The translations under genes were made by a program, and so were the position numbers. A DNA stretch of 10,899 nt, taken from contig DAOTCE010000062.1 in assembly GCA_035452965.1 (NCBI GenBank), positions 1 through 10,899 on the forward strand, read 5' to 3'. This document shows, in pieces, positions 1 to 6,305 of the stretch. This DNA is from Candidatus Paceibacterota bacterium. Its GTDB lineage: Bacteria; Verrucomicrobiota; Verrucomicrobiia; Limisphaerales; UBA8199. Position 1 is the stretch's first letter, and each line of letters opens with the position of its first letter. Below the pieces are notes generated by a model. It did not search any database, was not told the origin of the DNA, and saw only the letters and a program-made list of their open reading frames with translations.

Positions 1-187
1 TTGCGTAGCCATGTGCGGAAGAGATAAGCGCTGAATGCATCTAAGTGCCAAGCTCCTCCCAAGATAATGTTTCCCGGACCGCAAGGTCCCTAAAGACCCC
101 CGGAAGACCACCGGGTTGATAGGTTAGGCGTGCAAGCGGAGCAATCCGTTTAGCGGACTAATACTAATCGGTCGTGCGGCTTGATCG
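1..187 (+). rRNA. rrl: 23S ribosomal RNA, 3' end (partial)
   Basis: This is the last ~190 nt of a large-subunit rRNA; the rest lies upstream of the window. The final domain is recognisable from conserved blocks such as GAGATAAGCGCTGAATGCATCT near 21-42 and GGACTAATACTAATCGGTCG near 155-174, which match the terminal helices of bacterial 23S rRNA. The 3' end is placed near 185-187 by analogy with the GGCTTAACC-like end of other bacteria, so it is uncertain by a few bases. The transcript continues into a spacer and 5S rRNA, so this is the distal part of an ordinary rrn operon. Confidence 0.95.
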
Positions 188-219
188 CTTCTTTCCCTTC
201 CCTGAAGGGCAAGAGCGAT
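184..219 (+). other. Hairpin at the 23S-5S spacer start (probable rRNA processing stem)
   Basis: Two nested stems fold this stretch into one long hairpin. The outer stem is ATCGCT (184-189) with AGCGAT (214-219). The inner stem is CCCTTC (195-200) with GAAGGG (204-209) and a 3-nt loop. CTT (191-193) pairs with AAG (211-213) in between. It starts at the last bases of 23S. By analogy with other rrn operons it may be an RNase III-type processing site, which is inference. There is no U-tract after it, so it is not an intrinsic terminator. Confidence 0.55.
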
Positions 220-294
220 TTCAACTCGCGAATTGTAATCCTTGTTTTCTCCTGTGTGCAGTTTTCAGAGAATACCCGTCAGGCGGCGGGCATG

Positions 295-304
295 TGCTCT
301 TTGA
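295..304 (+). promoter_or_regulatory. boxA-like antitermination element
   Basis: TGCTCTTTGA closely resembles the rRNA boxA consensus TGCTCTTTAA bound by NusB/NusE to make RNA polymerase resistant to Rho-dependent termination. BoxA normally sits in the leader and the 16S-23S spacer; here it is between 23S and 5S. The rest of the spacer (220-382) contains no tRNA or ORF that I can support. Confidence 0.4.
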
Positions 305-382
305 TTTTTGAGTGGTTAGTGGTGTATGGATGGCGGCAGCCATGGGTTGCCTGTCACCGAACCCTTGCCGCTCTGACGCTTT

Positions 383-496
383 TTGGTGGCCTTGAAGCTG
401 TGGTCCGACCCGTTCCCATTCCGAACACGGCCGTCAAACGCAGTCTTGCCGATGGTAGTGGTTTTATAGATTCCGCGAGAGTAGGTCGCCGCCAGT
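383..496 (+). rRNA. rrf: 5S ribosomal RNA
   Basis: This is a complete 5S rRNA of about 114 nt. The conserved CCCATTCCGAACACGG block lies near 413-428. The closing helix I is visible: TTGGTGGC at 383-390 pairs with GCCGCCAG at 488-495, with only G-U wobbles as irregularities. The 3' block GAGAGTAGGTCGCCGCC is typical of bacterial 5S. It follows 23S by about 195 nt and is directly followed by a terminator, so it is the last gene of the rrn operon. End positions are accurate to about 2 nt. Confidence 0.95.
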
Positions 497-506
497 TTTT
501 ATCTAG

Positions 507-535
507 AAGGCCGGAACTCCTGTTCCGGCCTTTTT
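507..535 (+). terminator. Intrinsic terminator of the rrn operon
   Basis: An 11-bp perfect stem, AAGGCCGGAAC (507-517) with GTTCCGGCCTT (522-532), closes a 4-nt loop and is followed by a T run (531-535), 11 nt after 5S. On the opposite strand the stem is followed by TTCTAGAT rather than a clean T run. It would therefore be a weaker stop for the convergent gene that ends at 560. Confidence 0.93.
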
Positions 536-559
536 GCTTGGGTGCGAAGAAGTTGGCGC

Positions 560-3373
560 TCACCTCCTGGCCAGGTTGTGCTGGTGAGCCAGTGCGCGCT
601 GGATGGCATCCAGTATTTCGTCGAGGCGTTTGCCGAGGTCCTCGGCAAGAAACCGGAGCACGAAGTAGCCGTGTTCCTGCAGCGCGACATCCTTGCGCCG
701 GTCCCGCCGGTAAGCCTGGGCATCCGCCAGGTGCTGCCCCCCGTCCAGTTCGATTACCAGCCGGGCGGCTTCGCACAGCAAATCAACTTCCATCCTCCCC
801 TTCGCATCGAAGGGGATTGGGAGTTCCGCGTTGAGCTGGAAGCAGTCGGCGGTCGCCTCGAGCGTTTGCAGGCGCCGAAAGAGAAACGCTTCCGTTGCGC
901 TTCGAGCCCGAGCCACGCCCTCTATCCCGGGCTTTGGTGCCTGGGCCGCATGGAGGAACAAGTTCGCCAGGGGGACATCCACGCCATCGCGCACCAGCCG
1001 CTGAACACTCGCGGCGTACTCCCGCTTCCACTCCGGATCTATTGGCAGCGGCACCTCCGCGGGCCAGCCGGGAACGGCGCTGCCCGGCAGCAATAGCGTG
1101 TACCCGGCGGCTTCGTAACCTGTGCAGCGTCGGTCGAACATGCGTGCCAGCATTGGCACGTTCAAGTCTGCGTAATCATACACCTGCACCTCGCGCTTGC
1201 CTTCGTGCAGCCGGTGCAGCCGCCCCACATACTGCGCGATGGTCCCCCGCCACGAGATCGGCAACGTCAGAAAGAGCGTGTCCAGCCGCGGTTCATCAAA
1301 GCCCTCGCCGATATACCGCCCTGTTGCCAGCAACACACAGCCGTCTTCCGCTGGCACTTGGGCGAGCGAAGCCATCGCCGCCCGAATAGCCTTTCTTCCC
1401 ATGCCCCCTTGCAGGGTGATGACGTGCGGGATCGTCTTCGCCAGTTCCTCGGCCAAGAGTCGCAGATGCTCCGTCCGCTCGGTCAGCACCAGCGGAAACC
1501 GACCCGCTTTGACCGCAGCGATTACGTCGGCGCAGATCATTTGGTTGCGGGTGGGCGTCTGCATTAGCGCCGCGGTCAGCTTCTGGAACTCGACGCGCGA
1601 ATCTGCCGCCGAAATTTCCGTGGCGCGAAAGTTCGTCGGGCGCACCACGACATGATGAGCGAACGGCCGAAGAGCCGCCTGCTGCCGGGCGCTGACACGG
1701 TAGCGCACCGGTCCGCATTGCATGAAAATGATCGGTTGATGGCCGTCCTTGCGCGTGATAGAGGCGGAGAGGCCGGTCACGTAGCGCGCCTTGGCGCGAC
1801 GGGCGACCAGTTCAAAGCTGCTTGCCGGGATGTGGTGGCACTCATCTACCACCAGGTGGCCGTAGGATCCGACACAGTCATGCACGAGACCCTTCCGAAC
1901 CAGGCTTTGCATGAGGGCCACGTCAATGCGACCGGTGAGGTTCTTCCGACCACCTCCAAGCCGTCCGATAGATTTGGCCGGCACGTCGAGAAAAGACGCC
2001 AGCCGTTCCACCCATTGTTCCAGCAGTTGCTGGCGGTGCACGAGAACCAGGCTGTTGACGCCGCGGCGCGCGATAAGCCAGGCTGCAAGAACGGTTTTGC
2101 CAAAGGCTGTAGTGGCGGCCAGGACCCCAATATCGTGAGCCGCCATGGCGTTCGCCGCCAACTGCTGTTCCGGCCGCAACTCACCGTGGAAACACACATC
2201 GAGTGGTGTGCCGCCAAAGCGTTCGTCGCGCAGGGCCGCTTCGATGCCCAGAGAGTAGAGCAGATCTTGCGTCTCCCCCAGGCAGCCCCGGGGCAGTTCC
2301 AGATGCTTCGGCCCGTCCTCGGCGCAATGGATGATGCGCGGTTTGCCGAAGGTGGGCAGCCGCATGCTTTGCGCCCGGTAGAATTCAGGATTTTGGAACG
2401 CAGCCAATCGCAGCAGTCGGTTGTGCAGCCCCGGCGGAAGACGCTCTTTGGCGATGTAGATCTGATCGCCGAGCACCAGTTCAAGGGTCATGGGCAAAGG
2501 CCCGACTATGGGCGGTTCCTTCCGCCGACGTGACGGCGGAGCGGTCCACGGAAGATCATCCTCCTCCTCGAAGGCCAGGCGCACGCCGGTGATGCGCCCC
2601 CGGCGCTCAGCGTCGCGTGCCAGGGATTCTGGTTGTGCGCGGCTGATCTTCTTGGCGGAGGAAAGAACCGCCCATTGGTCTTTGTAGGGCTGGAGGTGCT
2701 CGTCCAGGAAAACGCTATTGCCCGCTGCCCGCGGCTTCTTCTGCAGCGGCAGCGCAATCAGATTGCCGAAGCCGCCCTTGGGCAGCGTGTCCTGGTTGGG
2801 GAACAGCCGGTCGTAAGAGGCGAGGCCGATTTCCGGGCGGCCTTCCATGGTCTCGGTGAGAAGGTGTGAGCCCACATTCCTTGCCGTGCTTGCAGGAAGC
2901 GCCTCGGCAAAGAAGAACCAGAAGTGGCCTCCTTTGCCTGAGCGGGAGCGTTCCAACGCAACGGGCAGCCCCAGCCGCTCACAAGTCTCCTGCAAGGCCC
3001 TGGCATCTTCCTGCCAGGCTTCACCGTCGAGATCAATGGCGAGCACGGAACAGGTTTCGTCCGCGAGCATGGGGTAAAGGCCCATGACAAACTCCCGACC
3101 CCGCTCGTCCTGTCCTGAGAGATGTTGGCGAATCACCTCGTCGGTTACCTGCATGAGGTACCGATTTGAACAGTCTCCGCATTTCACGCGAGGCTTGTTG
3201 CACAAACCGCGGACCCAATCGTTGGCACAAACCGGCTGGTAGCCCGCTCGGCCGGTCTTTCGGCTCTCGAACCGTCGGGCATAAACATCCTCGCGCCCAT
3301 GGAACAAAGACCGAAACAGGTTGATTTTGGCGGCGGAGGACGACTGGTTTGTGACTACGGCTTCCGCATCCAT
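560..3373 (-). CDS. Primase (AEP)-SF2 helicase-DUF559-like nuclease fusion, TOTE-type conflict protein
   Basis: This 937-aa protein has three enzymatic modules. Residues ~15-240 resemble the archaeo-eukaryotic primase domain of TOTE conflict systems. They carry a four-cysteine zinc knuckle (C49, C58, C65, C68), the DxD metal site D114/D116, SGKGGH (145-150), and the family blocks SYDRLFPNQDTLPKGGFGN (186-204) and ALPLQ (207-211). Residues ~395-735 are an SF2 helicase: TTAFGKT (421-427), DECH (510-513), motif III GLSAS (534-538) and QYVGRLHR (714-721). Residues ~825-930 look like a DUF559/Vsr-type PD-(D/E)xK nuclease, with E862/D864, IELDGGQH (874-881), D891, K894/D895 and VLRF (905-908). The predicted role, inferred from the family, is defence against invading DNA by priming, unwinding and cleavage. 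The ATG lies 19 bp after the rmuC stop with no Shine-Dalgarno, so co-transcription is likely. The P-loop has Ala where the usual first Gly stands, which I believe is common in this family. The gene converges on the rRNA operon. Confidence 0.92.
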   Translation of the reverse strand: MDAEAVVTNQSSSAAKINLFRSLFHGREDVYARRFESRKTGRAGYQPVCANDWVRGLCNKPRVKCGDCSNRYLMQVTDEVIRQHLSGQDERGREFVMGLYPMLADETCSVLAIDLDGEAWQEDARALQETCERLGLPVALERSRSGKGGHFWFFFAEALPASTARNVGSHLLTETMEGRPEIGLASYDRLFPNQDTLPKGGFGNLIALPLQKKPRAAGNSVFLDEHLQPYKDQWAVLSSAKKISRAQPESLARDAERRGRITGVRLAFEEEDDLPWTAPPSRRRKEPPIVGPLPMTLELVLGDQIYIAKERLPPGLHNRLLRLAAFQNPEFYRAQSMRLPTFGKPRIIHCAEDGPKHLELPRGCLGETQDLLYSLGIEAALRDERFGGTPLDVCFHGELRPEQQLAANAMAAHDIGVLAATTAFGKTVLAAWLIARRGVNSLVLVHRQQLLEQWVERLASFLDVPAKSIGRLGGGRKNLTGRIDVALMQSLVRKGLVHDCVGSYGHLVVDECHHIPASSFELVARRAKARYVTGLSASITRKDGHQPIIFMQCGPVRYRVSARQQAALRPFAHHVVVRPTNFRATEISAADSRVEFQKLTAALMQTPTRNQMICADVIAAVKAGRFPLVLTERTEHLRLLAEELAKTIPHVITLQGGMGRKAIRAAMASLAQVPAEDGCVLLATGRYIGEGFDEPRLDTLFLTLPISWRGTIAQYVGRLHRLHEGKREVQVYDYADLNVPMLARMFDRRCTGYEAAGYTLLLPGSAVPGWPAEVPLPIDPEWKREYAASVQRLVRDGVDVPLANLFLHAAQAPKPGIEGVARARSATEAFLFRRLQTLEATADCFQLNAELPIPFDAKGRMEVDLLCEAARLVIELDGGQHLADAQAYRRDRRKDVALQEHGYFVLRFLAEDLGKRLDEILDAIQRALAHQHNLARR

Positions 3374-3392
3374 CAGGCTGTGAATCTGCTGG

Positions 3393-4754
3393 TTACGCAG
3401 GCGGCAGGCGCAGCGCCGAATCCAGCGGCTGCACGTCGGCCAGTTGCTTGCCGGTGGCGCCGCCGCCTAGTTCGGCGAGGCGTTCGCCGGCCGGGCGCAC
3501 GCGCGTCTGGAAACTCGCCGCGGCGGCGTTGAACGCGCTGTTCGCGCTCTCGAGCCCCGCACGGATCTTCTCGAAGTGCTCGGTGAACTTGACCACGCGC
3601 GCGTAGAATTCCTGGGCCGTCTCGGCGATCTTCTGCGCGTTCTCCGTCTGCGCATGTTGCTGCCAGCTTACGCTCACCGATCGCAGCAACGCGATTAGCG
3701 ACGCTGGTGTGGCGAGCAAAATGCGCTTTTGCGCCGCCCACACGATCAATTCCCGGTCGCCCTCCAGTGCGGCGCTGAACAACGATTCGGCCGGGAGGAA
3801 CAGCACCACGTAATCGAGCGCGTTGGGAAACTGGCTCGGGTAATCTCGGTCTGCCAGCGCCTTGATGGTCGCCTTGAGTTTCGCCGCGTGCGTCGTCAGC
3901 GATTCCGCGCGTTTTGTGGCGTCGGCGCTCTCCAGCGCGCTCAGGAAATCCAGCTCGGGGACTTTGGCGTCCACGATGATGAACCGCTCGCCTGGCAACC
4001 GCACGACAAGGTCGGGTTTGGCGTCGCCTTCTTTGGTCTGCTCGCTGAAGTCGCAGTGCGTGCTCATGCCCGCCGCCTCGACGACTCGCCGTAGCGTTTC
4101 CTCGCCCCAGCGCCCGCGGGCCTGGCTGGACTTGAGCACCATGCGGAATTGCTGCGTCTCCTGTGCCAGGGCCTGGCTCTGCTGCGACAGCGCTTCGAGC
4201 TGCTTCTTCACCTCGCCCAGCGTGCCGGCCTGCGTGGATTCCGCCTGTTGCAGCCGCTTCTGGTAAGTCTCCAACTGCTGCTTCAGCGGCTCGACCAGTG
4301 TCTTGATTGCCTCCTGCCGCTGTGCCAAGTCGCCCTTTGCTGTCTCCTGCAGCTTGGAAACCGTTTCTGTGACGCGTTCGATGAACTGGGGCTGCAGCTC
4401 GCGCAGCGTGTCCAGGCTCAGGGCTTTGAAGGCAGTCCGCAAGTCCGCCAGCGCCTTTTCCTGCGCTTCCCTGGCATCGCGCAGGGCCTTCTCGTGCAGC
4501 GCGCGCTGGTCGGCGATGAGTTTCTCGGCGGCCGACCGGCTCGCTTCAGCGGCGGCCTGCCCGCTGGTGGCCACGGTCAACTGCTCCCGCGCTTTGGCAA
4601 GCTCCCCTTCGCGCTGGCCTAACTGCTGCCGCAGCTCGTTGGCCAACCGGTCATCCGGCGCGATAGCCTGACCTCGGCGGTAGAGCCAGCCGATCAGGAA
4701 ACCGAGCGCGGCTCCTGCCACCGCTCCAATTAGCAGGGCAACTGTGGGGGACAT
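3393..4754 (-). CDS. rmuC: DNA recombination protein RmuC
   Basis: This is a 453-aa RmuC-family protein. The family limits recombination between short inverted repeats in E. coli and is predicted to be a membrane-anchored PD-(D/E)xK-like nuclease. Visible here are one N-terminal membrane helix (residues ~5-24, followed by YRRG, so probably a cytoplasmic body) and a long Gln/Ala/Glu-rich coiled coil (~35-205). The RmuC core follows, starting at QARGRWGEETLRRVVEAAGM (211-230). It contains KPDLVVRLPG (246-255) and IVDAKVP (260-266), where D248, D262 and K264 are the likely catalytic set. The length matches the family. It starts 35 bp after the ridA stop and ends 19 bp before the primase-helicase gene, so these form one probable transcription unit of DNA-processing genes. 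No Shine-Dalgarno precedes the ATG; an imperfect palindrome sits there instead. Confidence 0.95.
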   Translation of the reverse strand: MSPTVALLIGAVAGAALGFLIGWLYRRGQAIAPDDRLANELRQQLGQREGELAKAREQLTVATSGQAAAEASRSAAEKLIADQRALHEKALRDAREAQEKALADLRTAFKALSLDTLRELQPQFIERVTETVSKLQETAKGDLAQRQEAIKTLVEPLKQQLETYQKRLQQAESTQAGTLGEVKKQLEALSQQSQALAQETQQFRMVLKSSQARGRWGEETLRRVVEAAGMSTHCDFSEQTKEGDAKPDLVVRLPGERFIIVDAKVPELDFLSALESADATKRAESLTTHAAKLKATIKALADRDYPSQFPNALDYVVLFLPAESLFSAALEGDRELIVWAAQKRILLATPASLIALLRSVSVSWQQHAQTENAQKIAETAQEFYARVVKFTEHFEKIRAGLESANSAFNAAAASFQTRVRPAGERLAELGGGATGKQLADVQPLDSALRLPPA

Positions 4755-4771
4755 GTGACGCCTGGTGTCAC
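4755..4771. promoter_or_regulatory. Imperfect palindrome abutting the rmuC start codon
   Basis: GTGACGCC-T-GGTGTCAC is a 17-bp near-perfect palindrome with one mismatch, directly upstream of the rmuC ATG in the 35-bp ridA-rmuC gap. It could be an operator or act as an RNA hairpin at the ribosome entry site. Its one-base centre is too tight for a normal RNA loop, which makes a protein-binding site slightly more plausible. Function is unknown. Confidence 0.35.
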
Positions 4772-4789
4772 CGATTGGCAGTCGCCCAG

Positions 4790-5173
4790 CTAATAGTGGG
4801 CGATGACCTCAATCTCCACGCTGGCGCCTTTGGGCAACGCGGCCACCTGGATGGTCGAGCGGGCTGGAAAGTCCGCCGTGAGGTACTTTGCGTAAACCTC
4901 GTTCATTCCGGCGAAGTCCGCCAGGTTGGTGAGGAACACGGTGCTCTTGACGACATTGGCGAAGGTCAGCTTCTGGTCGTCGAGGATGGCCTGGACGTTT
5001 TGGAGAGCGCGTTCGGCCTGCGCCTTAATATCGCCGGTGACGAGGTTGCCGGTGGCGGGATCAAGGGGAATTTGCCCGGCGCAGAACAGCAGGTCGCCGA
5101 TACGCACGGCGTGGTTGTAGGGCCCGACAGCGGGAGCGGACTTGGCTGGTTTGATGACAGTCTTCTTTAGCAT
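4790..5173 (-). CDS. ridA: RidA family reactive enamine/imine deaminase
   Basis: This 127-aa protein of the YjgF/YER057c/UK114 family hydrolyses 2-aminoacrylate and other enamine/imine intermediates released by PLP enzymes, protecting them from damage. It forms a cytoplasmic trimer with active sites between subunits. Family landmarks are VGPYNHAV (16-23), LLFCAGQIPLDP (28-39), the GDIKAQAERALQNVQAIL segment (47-64), and the C-terminal signature PARSTIQVAALPKGASVEIE (103-122). R105 corresponds to the substrate-carboxylate arginine and E120 to the conserved glutamate. The length is typical. A good candidate promoter lies just upstream, so the gene may head the ridA-rmuC-primase/helicase unit. 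It may also be read from mtnP, 81 bp upstream. Confidence 0.96.
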   Translation of the reverse strand: MLKKTVIKPAKSAPAVGPYNHAVRIGDLLFCAGQIPLDPATGNLVTGDIKAQAERALQNVQAILDDQKLTFANVVKSTVFLTNLADFAGMNEVYAKYLTADFPARSTIQVAALPKGASVEIEVIAHY

Positions 5174-5182
5174 GGCAGTCCG

Positions 5183-5210
5183 ATGTTATCGAGTAACCAC
5201 GACGGGTCAA
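5183..5210 (-). promoter_or_regulatory. Candidate sigma70-type promoter of ridA
   Basis: Reading the minus strand, TTGACC (5210-5205, five of six bases of consensus) is followed by a 16-bp spacer and TAACAT (5188-5183, four of six). The -10 ends 9 bp before the ridA ATG, so the predicted transcript would have a leader of only 0-3 nt. Confidence 0.45.
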
Positions 5211-5254
5211 GCGGCGGCGGTTGGCCGGGTGCGGCCGGGGAACGGCGCAGCTTG

Positions 5255-6118
5255 TCAGAGGTACTTGCGCAGGATCGGCTCCAACTCCCTGACGGTCCCG
5301 GCGGGCCAGCATTTGCGGTCGGTCATGATTGCGTTTTTGAGCGCGTTGTGGCAGGGCCAGCTTGGCTCGAAGGGGATCTGGGGCATCACCCTGGCAATGA
5401 TCGCCTTGGCCACCGCGGCATTCTTCATCAGGTTGGCGATCACCATGTCCACCGTGACGTGCGCTTCGTCCAATTTCCAGCAGTCATAGTCGGTGATCAT
5501 TGCCATCGTGGCGTAGGCAATTTCTGCTTCCCGGGCGCACTTGGCCTCGCCGAGGTTGGTCATGCCGATGACATCGTAGCCGAGCTTGCGGTTGGTGAAC
5601 GACTCGGCACGGGTGCTGAAGGCGGGTCCTTCCATATTGACGTAAGTCCCGCCGTTGTGGACGCGGGCCTTGAGCGCTCGTGCGGCTTTGAGCAGGAGCA
5701 GGCGCAACTCCTCGCAGACCGGCTCGGCGAACGCGATATGCCCAACAATGCCGCGACCGAAATAGGTGTGCGCGAAGGACTGCTTGGCTCGGTCAACAAA
5801 CTGGTCGGGCAACACGATGTCACAGGGCCGGTACTTGGCCTGGAGCGAACCGACGGCGCTAACACTAATGATCCAGGCCACGCCGAGCTTTTTCATGGCC
5901 CAGAGGTTGGCCCGGTGGTTCAGTTCGCTGGGCAGAATGCGGTGCCCCCGCCCATGCCGGGGCAGGAACACCACGTCACGCCCGGCCAGTTTGCCCGTGA
6001 GAAACGCGTCTGAGGGCGGTCCGAAGGGGGTCCGGACCTTGACCCACTTCTGGCTGGTGAAGCCCTCGATCTGGTAGAGCCCGCTGCCGCCGATGATGCC
6101 GACACGATGTTGAGACAT
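5255..6118 (-). CDS. mtnP: S-methyl-5'-thioadenosine phosphorylase
   Basis: This 287-aa enzyme of the PNP/MTAP superfamily cleaves 5'-methylthioadenosine, a by-product of polyamine synthesis, with phosphate. The products are adenine and 5-methylthioribose-1-phosphate, which enters methionine salvage. Visible motifs are the phosphate-binding GGSG (10-13) and RHGRGH (54-59), SAVGS (87-91), the substrate-binding NMEGPAFSTRAE (161-172), and TDYDCW (209-214). The two aspartates of TDYDCW (D210, D212) mark 6-aminopurine (adenine) specificity as in MTAP rather than guanosine/inosine PNP. I chose the ATG at 6118 because the family begins at VGIIGGSG. The in-frame extension to 6238 adds 40 unrelated Pro/Arg-rich residues and would overlap the promoter. 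There is no Shine-Dalgarno; the -10 element sits 7 bp from the ATG. No other methionine-salvage genes are in the window. Confidence 0.95.
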   Translation of the reverse strand: MSQHRVGIIGGSGLYQIEGFTSQKWVKVRTPFGPPSDAFLTGKLAGRDVVFLPRHGRGHRILPSELNHRANLWAMKKLGVAWIISVSAVGSLQAKYRPCDIVLPDQFVDRAKQSFAHTYFGRGIVGHIAFAEPVCEELRLLLLKAARALKARVHNGGTYVNMEGPAFSTRAESFTNRKLGYDVIGMTNLGEAKCAREAEIAYATMAMITDYDCWKLDEAHVTVDMVIANLMKNAAVAKAIIARVMPQIPFEPSWPCHNALKNAIMTDRKCWPAGTVRELEPILRKYL

Positions 6119-6125
6119 GCGCAGG

Positions 6126-6154
6126 GTTATAGCGGGTGGCGGGGGAAATGGAAA
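6126..6154 (-). promoter_or_regulatory. Candidate promoter of mtnP giving a leaderless mRNA
   Basis: On the minus strand, TTTCCA (6154-6149, four of six) precedes a 17-bp spacer and TATAAC (6131-6126, five of six). Only 7 bp separate the -10 from the mtnP ATG, so transcription should start at or next to the A of the start codon. Confidence 0.5.
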
Positions 6155-6270
6155 CCGGGAAAAATACCTGTCCCGTTGAAGGCGGATTGCAGGGGCGGGT
6201 CGAGGCAATGCTGATGTCTTTTCCCCATAGGGGCGCAACTTTGTTGCTGCGGGAGCTCAGGGGTTATGCC

Positions 6271-6298
6271 TTGAACCAGAGCTCGCTCGCGATACTCT
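6271..6298 (+). promoter_or_regulatory. Weak candidate promoter of the alpha/alpha-toroid gene
   Basis: TTGAAC (6271-6276), a 16-bp spacer and TACTCT (6293-6298) lie 7 bp before the GTG at 6306. Both hexamers are mediocre, but the geometry matches that at mtnP and galE. It is one reason to prefer the GTG at 6306 over the ATG at 6411. The 187-bp divergent gap holds no other supported gene. Confidence 0.25.
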
Positions 6299-6305
6299 TC
6301 GCGCC

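Noticed and set aside
186..382. A tRNA or small protein gene in the 23S-5S spacer
   Set aside because: No cloverleaf or tRNA consensus is found. The open frame crossing the spacer on the + strand also runs through 5S rRNA and the terminator, so it is not a real gene.
895..1655. Plus-strand open frames opposite the primase-helicase gene
   Set aside because: They are Arg/Ser/Pro-rich shadows of a clear, motif-complete minus-strand gene in GC-rich DNA and show no recognisable domain.
6119..6238. N-terminal extension of methylthioadenosine phosphorylase to an ATG at 6238
   Set aside because: The extra 40 residues are Arg/Pro-rich and unlike the family. The enzyme starts naturally at MSQHRVGIIGGSG, and the extension would cover the TATAAC promoter element.
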